Source: Glycocaulis sp.
GTDB taxonomy: Bacteria > Pseudomonadota > Alphaproteobacteria > Caulobacterales > Maricaulaceae
DNA length: 64,000 nt
NCBI GenBank assembly: GCA_022565665.1
Contig: JAIUMI010000011.1
Span: 28,810 to 92,809 of the forward strand
Direction of reading: 5' to 3'
Of the stretch, positions 32,009 through 40,824 are shown one piece after another (the first letter of the stretch is position 1; each line of letters starts with the position of its first letter). A model generated the notes under the pieces. The model did no database searches. It saw only the letters and a list, made by a program, of their open reading frames with translations, and was not told the DNA's origin. Made by a program: the position numbers and the translations under genes.

Positions 32009-32573
32009 CGCGCTCGCCCCTTTGACCGCGCTGGGCCCGCATCTCGGCCATACGCTCCTGCACCGCCTCGACGCTTACTGAATCATTGCCTTCACCGGCC
32101 CAGCGGTCAAACATCGCATTGCCGCGCGCCTCGAAATCGGCCCGGGTGATCTCCCGGTCGGCCCACTCACGGCGCTCGCCGGAGCGCTGGCCCCACTGAC
32201 GCCGCTCGACAGTGCGCCCGGCCCGTTCGCCGCGCTCGGCCCGGCGCTCTGCCCAGCGTTCGCGCATAAGCTCACGGTCCTCCGCATTGATGACGCCATC
32301 ATTATTGACGTCCATGCGGTCGAACTGGGCGTTGTGGTGGGCGAGGAATTCCTCACGGGTGATGATGCCGTCATCATTGGCGTCCATACGGTTCAGACGC
32401 TCCGCAAACGCCTCCGGGCTCCAGCGGCGCTGCATGTAGCGCCCGCGGCGCTCGGTGCGCTCGCCCGCCTCGGCTTCCTGGGCCACAGACGCGGCATGGG
32501 CGCCCACGGCAACAGCCGGAACGGCCGTAAAGCCCAGCGCCAGCGCGGTAACGAGTTTCAGGGAAGTTTTCAT
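31977..32573 (-). CDS. secreted EF-hand protein
   Basis: A 198-residue exported protein with a signal peptide (about 27 residues) and two good EF-hand loops, DANDDGIITREE and DVNNDGVINAED, plus a degenerate third in the C-terminal half. It is extremely rich in Arg and Glu, ending in RQRRSRD. The ATG at 32573 precedes the signal peptide. It leads the operon EF-hand, ECF sigma, anti-sigma, CnrX-like. Calcium or another divalent ion binding in the periplasm is expected, possibly linked to the signal read by the sigma system. Confidence 0.8.
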   Translation of the reverse strand: MKTSLKLVTALALGFTAVPAVAVGAHAASVAQEAEAGERTERRGRYMQRRWSPEAFAERLNRMDANDDGIITREEFLAHHNAQFDRMDVNNDGVINAEDRELMRERWAERRAERGERAGRTVERRQWGQRSGERREWADREITRADFEARGNAMFDRWAGEGNDSVSVEAVQERMAEMRAQRGQRGERGERRQRRSRD

Positions 32574-32642
32574 GGGGATTGTCTCCAGATGCTTGGTCCA
32601 GCAGTTGTCCCTCTGCACCTGGAATAACGCGGGCTGACCGGC

Positions 32643-35525
32643 CTATCCGTCGCCCGTCTCTGACAAATCACCTATCTGGCTGATAAATATGTCCCTTACC
32701 GCATGGGCGGTCTCGTTCAGCCCGTCGGACAACGCCTCCAGCGTGTCAAAACCGGCCTCGCGGGCGAGCCTGCCGGCAAAAGGCCCGCTGGCCTCGCCGG
32801 CATCAAACCCGCTGCCATGAGCCAGCCGCGTCAGCTGGGTCACATCGCCATAGAGCCGGTGCGCATCCGCCAGCGCCTTCGCATCGGCCTTGTCCAGCAC
32901 GCCCTTACTGGCCAGCAGATCCAGCGCCTCGCGGGTAGACGGATATGGCCCCATCTGATGTGCCACCAGCCCCGCCTGCACAATGAACTCGATATCAATC
33001 AGACCACCGGGGCGCATTTTGAGATCCCAGGTGGACCCTGCCGGCTTGTCGCGCTCCAGCCGCGCGCGCATGTCCAGCGCCGCCTTGCGGATATCGCCTT
33101 GCGACAGGCCGTGCGCGTTCACTGCCGCGCGAATTGCCCCCTCCATGGCCTTGTCCTTGCCACTTGACGCAATGATGGCCGCGCGCGTCATCGCCATGCG
33201 CTCCCACACCCAGGCCTCCTCCCGGTAATAGGTCCCGAAGCGTTGCAGGGAGACCGCGACCGGCCCGGCCGATCCGGACGGCCTCAGCGCCAGATCAACC
33301 GGATAGAGCTCACCTTCCTCGGTCGGCGCAGAGAGCGCTGCGACCAGCCTCTGCGTAAAGCGGGCAAACCAGACTGACGCCTCCAGAGGCCGTTCGCCCG
33401 AAGAGCGCTCCTTGCTCGCCTCGTAGACCACGATGAGATCGAGATCGGAATCAGCCGAAAGCTCGCCGCCGCCGAGCTTGCCCATGCCCAGCACATGCCA
33501 GCGGCCCGGCGCAGGGCCGTGACGGGCGGCGATCTCTGCTTCGGCAGCCCTCGCCATGGCCCTTACCGAGATCGCGGCCAGCACCGAATAGGCGTTTGCC
33601 GCCTCGCTCGCCCTGGCCCGCCCGCGCAATAGCTGCGCCCCGATGCGCAGGCGCTCCTCGCGCACGATGCGGCGGGCCTCGTTGATCTGCCCTTCAAACC
33701 CGTCCGCCCGTTTCAGGCGGGCGGTGTAGGCGTCTTCGTCCATCGGCCCGGTTTCAGACAGCGGGGTGGTGAAGACCGGCTCCAGCATCACATCGAGCAG
33801 AGCCGGGCGTTGACCGATCTGCTCGGCAAGGCGCGGAGCAAGGCCCAATATGGTGATCAGCTCGTCGGCGAGCTCCGGATGATTGATCAGCAAGGAGAGC
33901 GGCTGCACGCCGGACGGCAGGCCCTCGAAGAAGACCGCAAACCGGGTGAAGGTGGCGTCAGGATCGCCCGTGGCGCCAATAGCTTCCACAAGGCGCGGGG
34001 CGAGGCGGGAGAAAAGCCGTCTTGCCCGTTCGGTGCGCGCGGCCCGCGCCCGGCCCGCCGCCCATCCGGCCAGCTGGTGCCAGATGCGCACCGGGTCGGA
34101 GAAGCCGAGCTTTTCCAGCGTCGCCAGCGTATCCGGCTCCGGCTCCACGCCGGTGAGCACCAGGCTACCCGCGCTGGTGGCAAGGCTCTCGCCATCGGCA
34201 AACTGCTCGGAGAAGGCCGTGTGGACGGCCTTAAGCGCCTCCTCGACGCGTGCATCGAACGCACCGAGCTCTGCATCCCCGGACAGCGCGGCGACCGCCC
34301 TGCGGCGTTCAGCATCGGCGGGCAGAACTTGCGTCTGTGCATCGTCGAGCATCTGGATCCGGTGCTCGCAATGGCGCAGGAAGGTGTAGGCTCCCCTCAG
34401 GCGCTTCGCCTCGTCTGCATCGACCAGCTCGGCGTCCGCCAATGCTGCCAGCGCTTTCAGCGTGCCGGGCACGCGTACGCTGGCTCTGCGGCCGCCAAAA
34501 ACAAGCTGGATCACCTGAGCGTAGAACTCCACCTCGCGAATGCCGCCAAGGCCGAGTTTCAGATCATGACCCGCCACTTCCAGCACCGCCCGGTTGCCCA
34601 CCGCCTGCATCTGCTTGGCCAGCGCGCGGATGTCCTCAACGGCGGCATAGTCCAGCGTGCGCCGCCAGATGAAGGGTTCCAGATCACCGATAAAGGCATT
34701 CCCGGCCCGGATATCGCCCGCGATCGCGCGCGCCTTGGCATAGGCGGCCCGCTCCCAGTTCTGGCCCCCGGCCTCGAAATAGTGCCGGGCCATATCGGCA
34801 TTGATGCACAAGGGCGTGGAGGACGGATCAGGGCGCAGACGCAGATCGGTGCGAAAGACGTAGCCCGCCGGCGTCATTTCGCTCAGCAGGCGCACAAGGC
34901 TCTGGGCGAGCTTGGTGGCCGTGCGCTGGGCCTCCCGCCCCTCCGGCGGCGTGAACAGCTCCGGCTCATAGGCCAGAACCAGATCAATGTCGGAGGAATA
35001 GTTGAGCGAACGCGTTCCCAGCTTGCCCAATGCCAGCACGATGAGCCCCGGCACGGGATTGTCCTCGTTCCCCTCAAACCCCGCCACCCGCGCCGCATAG
35101 CCGAGCGCGCCCTTCACGGCGGCATCGGCAAAGTCCGATAGCGCGGCCGTAGTCTCTTCCAGCGTCCACGCGCCAGAGAGGTCGGCCAGCGCGGTGATGA
35201 GGTGGATGTCGGCCTTGGCATGACGCAATGCCGTCATCGCATCGGCCTCATTGGTGCAGGCACGCGCGGCCAGCGCCAGATCGCACGCGGCTCTGGCAAG
35301 GCTCTCCGGGCTCTTGCGGGCGAGGGCGGTGAGCGTATCGGCCCGTTTCACACTCAATCGCGCGAGATAGGGCGAAGCAGCCAGCACGCCATCGAGAAGG
35401 CCCTGCGCGCTCTTCGGCCAGGCTTTCAGTGCGGTGGCAGGAATATCGGCGCGCGCATGGCTCACCGCCTGCGCGTCCAGCACGGGCAGATCCACACGCA
35501 GGCGTGACGGGACAGGGCCGCTCAT
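32643..35525 (-). CDS. glnE: bifunctional glutamine synthetase adenylyltransferase/adenylyl-removing enzyme
   Basis: A 960-residue GlnE of normal length. Two nucleotidyltransferase domains are marked by SSDIDLVLAYE at about residue 177 (adenylyl-removing half) and SDSDLDLIVVYEA at about 692 (adenylylating half), each followed by a helical domain. GlnE adds or removes AMP on glutamine synthetase in answer to PII and glutamine. It is monocistronic here, separated from the EF-hand operon by about 70 bases. Its closeness to degP and the ccm genes is a familiar alphaproteobacterial arrangement. Confidence 0.95.
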   Translation of the reverse strand: MSGPVPSRLRVDLPVLDAQAVSHARADIPATALKAWPKSAQGLLDGVLAASPYLARLSVKRADTLTALARKSPESLARAACDLALAARACTNEADAMTALRHAKADIHLITALADLSGAWTLEETTAALSDFADAAVKGALGYAARVAGFEGNEDNPVPGLIVLALGKLGTRSLNYSSDIDLVLAYEPELFTPPEGREAQRTATKLAQSLVRLLSEMTPAGYVFRTDLRLRPDPSSTPLCINADMARHYFEAGGQNWERAAYAKARAIAGDIRAGNAFIGDLEPFIWRRTLDYAAVEDIRALAKQMQAVGNRAVLEVAGHDLKLGLGGIREVEFYAQVIQLVFGGRRASVRVPGTLKALAALADAELVDADEAKRLRGAYTFLRHCEHRIQMLDDAQTQVLPADAERRRAVAALSGDAELGAFDARVEEALKAVHTAFSEQFADGESLATSAGSLVLTGVEPEPDTLATLEKLGFSDPVRIWHQLAGWAAGRARAARTERARRLFSRLAPRLVEAIGATGDPDATFTRFAVFFEGLPSGVQPLSLLINHPELADELITILGLAPRLAEQIGQRPALLDVMLEPVFTTPLSETGPMDEDAYTARLKRADGFEGQINEARRIVREERLRIGAQLLRGRARASEAANAYSVLAAISVRAMARAAEAEIAARHGPAPGRWHVLGMGKLGGGELSADSDLDLIVVYEASKERSSGERPLEASVWFARFTQRLVAALSAPTEEGELYPVDLALRPSGSAGPVAVSLQRFGTYYREEAWVWERMAMTRAAIIASSGKDKAMEGAIRAAVNAHGLSQGDIRKAALDMRARLERDKPAGSTWDLKMRPGGLIDIEFIVQAGLVAHQMGPYPSTREALDLLASKGVLDKADAKALADAHRLYGDVTQLTRLAHGSGFDAGEASGPFAGRLAREAGFDTLEALSDGLNETAHAVRDIFISQIGDLSETGDG

Positions 35526-35565
35526 CGCCCTAGCTGTAGCGCCCTGACTTCCTGATGCAAGCGGG

Positions 35566-36987
35566 CTAGTCTCGCCGCAGCGGCATGGTCAGGCAGTGCG
35601 GGCCGCCATGATGAGCCCACAGCTCGCGCGCATCGAAGCTGGTCACGCTGATACCATCACGCTCCAGCGCGGCCCGGGTGCGCGGCGATCCGGCATAGGC
35701 CAGCACCTCGCCCGGCGCAGTGGCGACCACGTTGGAGGCCTGCCTGCGCAGCTCGCCCAGCGAGACATTCATGAAGTGGGTGAAGGCCTCGGCGCTGTCT
35801 TCCGGCTCGCGCCCGCCGACATAGGTGACGCGGTAGCCGCGCGCCTTCACATAATCGAGGAGCTTCATCTCCTCCATGTCTTCTTTCGCGCCGGTCCCGG
35901 CCCGGTAGACGGTCACCTTGCCGAACTCCTTCAGGAAGTTGAGGCCGGCCTCCGCGTCTGACGCGTCTATGGCGGTGTCGGCACGCGCACCCCGTATGAA
36001 CTGGCTGAGCGGGTCTTCGCCCGAATGCTCCATCTCCAGGAACCACGGCACGGCCAGCACGTGCTCATGGTTCACATGGGTGAAGAAGGTATCGAGATGC
36101 AGGAAGAGCACGCGCAACTGCCCCACCGCACCCGGCCCCATCAGCGTCGGCGAGCGGGTCAGGAAGTCGGTCTTGTGAATCTGCACCGCCACTACATCGA
36201 GATTGAGGCGGCGGGCCAGCTCCGGCGCGGTACGCGGATCGGAGCGTTGACCAACGCCGAGGAAGAGCGTGTTGCGGTCCACCATCTGCGCATCGCCGCC
36301 TTCCACGATCAGGCCTTCGGCCACGGCATCGAACGCCACCGGATATTCAGCCAGCTCCGGAGCATGCATGGCGATGAAGCGCAGCGTCATGTTCTCGCGC
36401 AGCCGGCCTTCAGAGGCCGAGTTGCAGATCACCAGCCCGCCCGGCGTCATGAAGCTGGCATCGCGCGTCCACATGGTGGAGGTGGTGCCGCTGGCGAAAT
36501 GGGAGTAGCTGCCATCCCCGCGCCGCTGGAACTGATAGGCCGGATCGCGGCCCAGCAGCGTGTCGGCTGTCACCGCGTCGGGGTCGAGCGACAGGCGCGG
36601 ATGCGCCGCCGACAGCCAGGCCCGCCAGCTGCCGTCAGACTTCGCCACCTCGATGGCCGAAGCCAGAACGTCCTCGATCTCCAGCGTATTCGCACCGGCA
36701 TCACGCAGCAATTGCGCAAAGACCTGCTGCTGGCGGGAAGCCACTTCCCAGTCGAGATCAAGATAGGGCACCAGGCCCCGGCGGAGCCGGTCGATCTGGT
36801 AATCGCGCTCAGTTGAGGTGTGGATCAGCACCTCGCGCAAGCGGCCAATATCGTCGCGCACGAAGGCCGGGCCGTCCGAGTTGCGCTGACTACGCTCCTG
36901 CCGGGCGCAGGCGACTTGCGGAAGGACAAGGCTCAAAGCCGCCCCGCCTGCAAGGCCCAGGGCGGCGCGTCGGCTGATGAAAGTCAT
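35566..36987 (-). CDS. Tat-exported arginine deiminase-family protein
   Basis: A 473-residue protein of the guanidine-modifying superfamily closest to arginine deiminase, which turns arginine into citrulline and ammonia. Motifs are TRDASF, EGGDAQ, HLDTFFTHVNHE and, at the C-terminus, HHGGPHCLTMPL with the nucleophile at Cys465. Unlike standard cytosolic ArcA, it begins FISRRAALGLAGGAALSL, a twin-arginine signal with a possible LPQVAC lipobox (Cys27). No arcB or arcC gene is nearby. Its substrate may be free arginine, agmatine-like compounds or peptidyl arginine outside the cytoplasm. Confidence 0.82.
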   Translation of the reverse strand: MTFISRRAALGLAGGAALSLVLPQVACARQERSQRNSDGPAFVRDDIGRLREVLIHTSTERDYQIDRLRRGLVPYLDLDWEVASRQQQVFAQLLRDAGANTLEIEDVLASAIEVAKSDGSWRAWLSAAHPRLSLDPDAVTADTLLGRDPAYQFQRRGDGSYSHFASGTTSTMWTRDASFMTPGGLVICNSASEGRLRENMTLRFIAMHAPELAEYPVAFDAVAEGLIVEGGDAQMVDRNTLFLGVGQRSDPRTAPELARRLNLDVVAVQIHKTDFLTRSPTLMGPGAVGQLRVLFLHLDTFFTHVNHEHVLAVPWFLEMEHSGEDPLSQFIRGARADTAIDASDAEAGLNFLKEFGKVTVYRAGTGAKEDMEEMKLLDYVKARGYRVTYVGGREPEDSAEAFTHFMNVSLGELRRQASNVVATAPGEVLAYAGSPRTRAALERDGISVTSFDARELWAHHGGPHCLTMPLRRD

Positions 36988-36993
36988 GGTTCC

Positions 36994-37020
36994 AGCTCCC
37001 CTGTATCTCGGAAGGGAGCT
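36994..37020 (-). promoter_or_regulatory. hairpin that covers the deiminase ribosome-binding site
   Basis: On the minus strand AGCTCCC (37020-37014) can pair with GGGAGCT (37000-36994) across a 13-base loop. The second arm contains the Shine-Dalgarno GGGGAG, eight bases before the ATG at 36987. Base pairing would hide the site, as in simple RNA thermometers or attenuated leaders. Seven pairs is modest, and function is untested. Confidence 0.35.
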
Positions 37021-37055
37021 TGAAGCCTGCCGCTCAAAGCGCCAAGCGTTATCGG

Positions 37056-38504
37056 TCAGCGCACGGAAGGAAAGCGCAGGGCGACCCGCAGACCGGACCC
37101 TTCGCCGCTGGAAGAGCCGGGACCGTCATCCAGCGTCAGTTCGGCGCCGTGAACCTCTGCGATGGCATGGACCAGCGACAGGCCGAGCCCGATGCCCGGC
37201 AGATTCCGGCTGGCCTCCAGGCGTACGAAGCGCTCCAGCACGCGGGAGCGGTCTTCCTCGGGTATGCCGGGACCGGTATCGGTCACCGATATCTCGGTAT
37301 CGCCGGTGGATGTCACGCGGGCGCGCAGCATGATCGCGCCGCCTTCGGGCGTGTACTTGATGGCATTGTCCACCAGATTGGCCACCGCCTGCGCGACCAG
37401 TTCGCGGTCGCCCAGAATGGCGAGGCCACAGGGCACATCGAGCGCAAAGTCATGCCCGGTCTCCTCGCACACCGGCTCGTATAGCTCCGACACGTCGGCG
37501 AGCAGCTCCGACAGGTCGAGCGTCTCGAAGGCGCGGCGGCGTTCCCCTGTCTGCAGACGGGAGAGCGAGAGAACCGCATTGAACGTCTTCAAAAGCTCGT
37601 CGGCATCCGAAATCGCCTGTGCCAGCGCGGCCTCGCGGTCGGCCAGATCACCCGCCTCGACCAGGGAGGCCTCCAGCCGTCCGCGCATCCGGGTCAGCGG
37701 CAGGCGCAGATCGTGGGCAATCGAATCGCCCGCCGACCGCATGCGCTGCATGAGCCGCTCCACCCGGTCGAGCATGTCATTGAAATTGGCCGAAAGGTCG
37801 TCCAGTTCGTCGCCGGAGAAGGTACGCGGAGCGCGCGTCTGCAACCGTCCTGCCATGACCTCGCGCGCGGCCTCGTTGATCGCTTCCAGACGGCGCGAGA
37901 AGCGCCGCGAGACCACCGCGCCCGATACTATACCCAGCGCCACGGCGAGCCCTGACGCGATCAGCACCGAGTTCAAGATGTAGGTGACGAAGCGTTCCTC
38001 ATCCTCAACGTCCAGCCCGACAAAGAGCTTGTAGCCCCCTTCCAGCTCGGTGATCAGGCCGCGCGCCGCGCGGCCCTGCTCACTGGCACTCTGACCGCCA
38101 ACGGGCGCGCGCTGATAGGTGAAGCGCACCCTGCCCTGCGCGTCTGCCGGGGTGGCGGGAAGGTTGGAGATATTGCCCGACAGGCGCCGCCCGGCCGGCT
38201 GGTTCATCAGGTAGAGGAACTCGCCGCCTGCGACAGAGCGCTGCACGATGTAGCGGTTGGCCGCCGCGGCGCCTTCGGCCCGGAAGCGCGCCTCGATGGT
38301 CACGCTTTCCTGTGCGATGGCGTTATCGGCGCGGCGCAGCCCCGCAGTTACTGTCGCGGCGTAGACCAGCGCCAGAATGACAAAGCTGGAGAATGCAAAC
38401 AGGGCCGCAGAGAGCAGCGTCAGCCGGAAGGCTGTCGTGCGCGCGAAATCCGGCAGGCGGAACCATCCGCCCGGCCGGATATCGTCGGTTGCGGTGTCGC
38501 TCAC
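37056..38504 (-). CDS. sensor histidine kinase
   Basis: A 482-residue kinase with membrane segments at about 27-50 and 180-202, a periplasmic sensor between them, a HAMP domain, HisKA with His264 in SIAHDLRLPLTRM and an ATPase domain (NLVDNAIKY, DTGPGIP, GIGLGLSLV). It starts at a GTG that overlaps the stop of its response regulator (GTGA). The pair lies downstream of the degP-like protease, which suggests envelope-stress control; the signal is unknown. Confidence 0.88.
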   Translation of the reverse strand: MSDTATDDIRPGGWFRLPDFARTTAFRLTLLSAALFAFSSFVILALVYAATVTAGLRRADNAIAQESVTIEARFRAEGAAAANRYIVQRSVAGGEFLYLMNQPAGRRLSGNISNLPATPADAQGRVRFTYQRAPVGGQSASEQGRAARGLITELEGGYKLFVGLDVEDEERFVTYILNSVLIASGLAVALGIVSGAVVSRRFSRRLEAINEAAREVMAGRLQTRAPRTFSGDELDDLSANFNDMLDRVERLMQRMRSAGDSIAHDLRLPLTRMRGRLEASLVEAGDLADREAALAQAISDADELLKTFNAVLSLSRLQTGERRRAFETLDLSELLADVSELYEPVCEETGHDFALDVPCGLAILGDRELVAQAVANLVDNAIKYTPEGGAIMLRARVTSTGDTEISVTDTGPGIPEEDRSRVLERFVRLEASRNLPGIGLGLSLVHAIAEVHGAELTLDDGPGSSSGEGSGLRVALRFPSVR

Positions 38505-39172
38505 GCCTGCAGCCGGTAGCCGGCCCCGCGCACCGTGTGCAGCATGGTGGTGCCGAACGGCTTGTCGATTTTCGAGCGCAGGCGGGAAATATGCACGTCG
38601 ATCACATTGGTCTGGGGATCAAAGTGATAGTCCCACACCTTTTCCAGCAGCATGGTGCGCGTCACTACCTGCCCGGCATGACGCATGAGGAACTCCAGAA
38701 GGCGGAATTCGCGCGGCTGCAGGAGCACGTCCTCCCCGCCGCGTTTCACGGTGCGGGCCAGTAGGTCCATTTCCAGATCGCCAACGGTCAGCTGGGTCTG
38801 CACCGAACCGGGATCGCGGCGGCGGGCCAGCACCTCGATGCGGGCGAGCAGTTCGGCAAAGGCGTAGGGCTTCACCAGATAGTCGTCCGCGCCGGATTTC
38901 AGGCCATCGACGCGGTCATCGACCTCGCCCAGCGCGGAAAGGATGAGAATGGGTGTAGCCAGCCCGTCACCGCGCAGGGTCTCGATCACCGAGAGCCCGT
39001 CGCGGCGCGGCATCATCCGGTCCACCACCAGCACGTCGTACTGGCTGTTGCGGGCCATCTCCAGGCCATCTTCCCCGTCATGCGCGCAATCACAGACGTG
39101 ACCGGCTTCCTTCAGGCCACGGCTCATGAAGGCCGCCACCTGTTTGTCATCTTCCATGATCAGTACGCGCAT
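38501..39172 (-). CDS. OmpR-family response regulator
   Basis: A 223-residue regulator with a receiver domain (acidic EDD at 7-9, phosphoacceptor Asp51 in VVDRMMP, Lys in VKPYAF) and a C-terminal winged-helix DNA-binding domain (LLEFLMRHAGQVVTR, then DVHISRLRSKID). It is paired with the kinase downstream and lies 38 bases after the protease gene. Regulation of degP by this pair is a reasonable but unproved inference. Confidence 0.9.
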   Translation of the reverse strand: MRVLIMEDDKQVAAFMSRGLKEAGHVCDCAHDGEDGLEMARNSQYDVLVVDRMMPRRDGLSVIETLRGDGLATPILILSALGEVDDRVDGLKSGADDYLVKPYAFAELLARIEVLARRRDPGSVQTQLTVGDLEMDLLARTVKRGGEDVLLQPREFRLLEFLMRHAGQVVTRTMLLEKVWDYHFDPQTNVIDVHISRLRSKIDKPFGTTMLHTVRGAGYRLQA

Positions 39173-39210
39173 GTCCGGAGCTCCCGATCCGACAGGTTGA
39201 TTGAAGTTCG

Positions 39211-40689
39211 CTATTCTGCGTCCAGGCTGAGCGCTACATAGCGCACCCCGCCCTGCTGACGCGCGACCAGCACGAGCACGGCGTTGCGGTTGCGGCTGCG
39301 CGCTTCCTCGACGGCATTGCGCAGGTCTTCCACGCGGCTGACATCACGCCCGCCCGCTTCCAGAACCACGTCGCCGGTACGGATGTCCCGGCGGGCGGCT
39401 TCCGAATTGCTCCGCACCGCATTGACCAGAAGGCCGCGATTGCCGGTAACGCCCACGCGCTCGCGCGCCGCCTCGTCAGCCGGTGCCAGCGTCATGCCGA
39501 ACAGCTCGTTCTGCGCCGGCGCGGGTTCGGACGGGGTCGTGGCCTGCTCGGTCTCCGGGCGCTCTGCCAGACGGACACGCACATTGCGTTCACGCCCTTC
39601 GCGGATGACGCGCAGTTCGACGCGCTCTCCGGGCGGCACCGCACCGATGCGCTGGAACAGCTCACGCTGGTCGGTCACGGTCTCGTTATTGATACGGATG
39701 ATCACATCGCCATTGCGCAGACCCGCCTCGGCTGCGGGCGTGCCCGCGATCACCTCGGCCACCAGCACGCCGCGACGGTCACGCGGCAGGCCAAGGCTTT
39801 CGGCGAGGTCTGCCGTCAGCGATTGCGGGGCGATACCCAGATAGCCGCGGCGCACCTCGCCGCGCTCGATAAGCTGATCGACCACGGTCGCAGCCAGATC
39901 GGAGGGGATGGCAAAACCGATGCCGACATTGCCGCCCGTCGGCGAGAAGATGGCAGAGTTCACGCCCACCACATTGCCGTTCAGGTCAAAGGCCGGACCG
40001 CCGGAATTACCCCGGTTGATGGGCGCATCGATCTGCAGGAAGTTGGTGTAAAGCTGGGTATTGCCCAGGGGCCGGCCCATCGCGGACACGATGCCCGCCG
40101 TTGCCGTGCCGCCAAGGCCAAACGGATTGCCCACCGCCACCACCCAGTCACCCACACGGATGCTGGGGCTGCGGTCCAGGCTGACATAGGCGAAAGTGCG
40201 GTCCGTGCCGGTGACGCGCAGAAGCGCGATATCGGTCGCTGCGTCGCGGCCCACCACCTCGGCGCTGTACTCGGCGCCATCGGGCAGGGTCACGGAGATC
40301 TCGTCAGCGCCGGAAATGACATGCTCATTGGTGACGAGCAGGCCCTCGGCAGAGATGAAGAAGCCCGAACCTTGCGAGCGGCGCGGACGCTGCGGCTGCT
40401 GGCCGCCCGGCCCGCCAAAGCGCTCGAAGAACTCGCGGAACTGGGGCGGGATGTCATCCAGATCAGGCACGGCGCGCGGATCGACACTGCCGGTCGCCTC
40501 AATGGAGACCACCGCAGGGCTGACGCGCTCGATGAGGTCGGCAAACGACATCGGCGTGCCCGGCGGCATGGCCGCAGCGTTGCGATTGTTCTGCGCCTCT
40601 GCCGGAGCCGGGGTCAACGGCATGAGGCAGACCGCGCCGGCCAGAAGGACCGGAGCGAAAAAGCGGCTAAAGGCTCGCGATGACATCAT
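39211..40689 (-). CDS. degP: DegP/HtrA-family periplasmic serine protease (Do-like)
   Basis: A 492-residue protease-chaperone with a signal peptide (about 32 residues), a trypsin-like domain with His123 (TNEHVISGA), Asp153 (TDIALLRV) and Ser229 (NRGNSGGPAF), and two PDZ domains at about 280-370 and 390-485. It degrades or refolds damaged envelope proteins. Two adjacent ATGs (40689 and 40686) are both possible starts. It is followed by the two-component pair. Confidence 0.92.
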   Translation of the reverse strand: MMSSRAFSRFFAPVLLAGAVCLMPLTPAPAEAQNNRNAAAMPPGTPMSFADLIERVSPAVVSIEATGSVDPRAVPDLDDIPPQFREFFERFGGPGGQQPQRPRRSQGSGFFISAEGLLVTNEHVISGADEISVTLPDGAEYSAEVVGRDAATDIALLRVTGTDRTFAYVSLDRSPSIRVGDWVVAVGNPFGLGGTATAGIVSAMGRPLGNTQLYTNFLQIDAPINRGNSGGPAFDLNGNVVGVNSAIFSPTGGNVGIGFAIPSDLAATVVDQLIERGEVRRGYLGIAPQSLTADLAESLGLPRDRRGVLVAEVIAGTPAAEAGLRNGDVIIRINNETVTDQRELFQRIGAVPPGERVELRVIREGRERNVRVRLAERPETEQATTPSEPAPAQNELFGMTLAPADEAARERVGVTGNRGLLVNAVRSNSEAARRDIRTGDVVLEAGGRDVSRVEDLRNAVEEARSRNRNAVLVLVARQQGGVRYVALSLDAE

Positions 40690-40809
40690 GTGAAGGCTTT
40701 CCTCTGACGGTTGGAATCACTGGACCGCTGCAAGCAGCGAGCCACTTGTCCCTGTCTCCCTATTGAAGGAGGCAGGCTCTACGTTCTATTACCAAATCAT
40801 GACGCTACT

Positions 40810-40824
40810 GTAATGTTGCATTAC
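40810..40824. promoter_or_regulatory. small inverted repeat upstream of degP
   Basis: GTAATG-TTG-CATTAC is a perfect 6-base inverted repeat that overlaps the stop codon of the hydrolase-OsmC gene and lies about 120 bases before degP. It could be a weak terminator or an operator for degP. No other copy was noticed. Confidence 0.25.

Noticed and set aside
31977-32642. ECF-type promoter upstream of the EF-hand operon
   Set aside because: I looked for a GGAAC-like -35 with a suitable -10 in 32574-32642 and saw nothing convincing.
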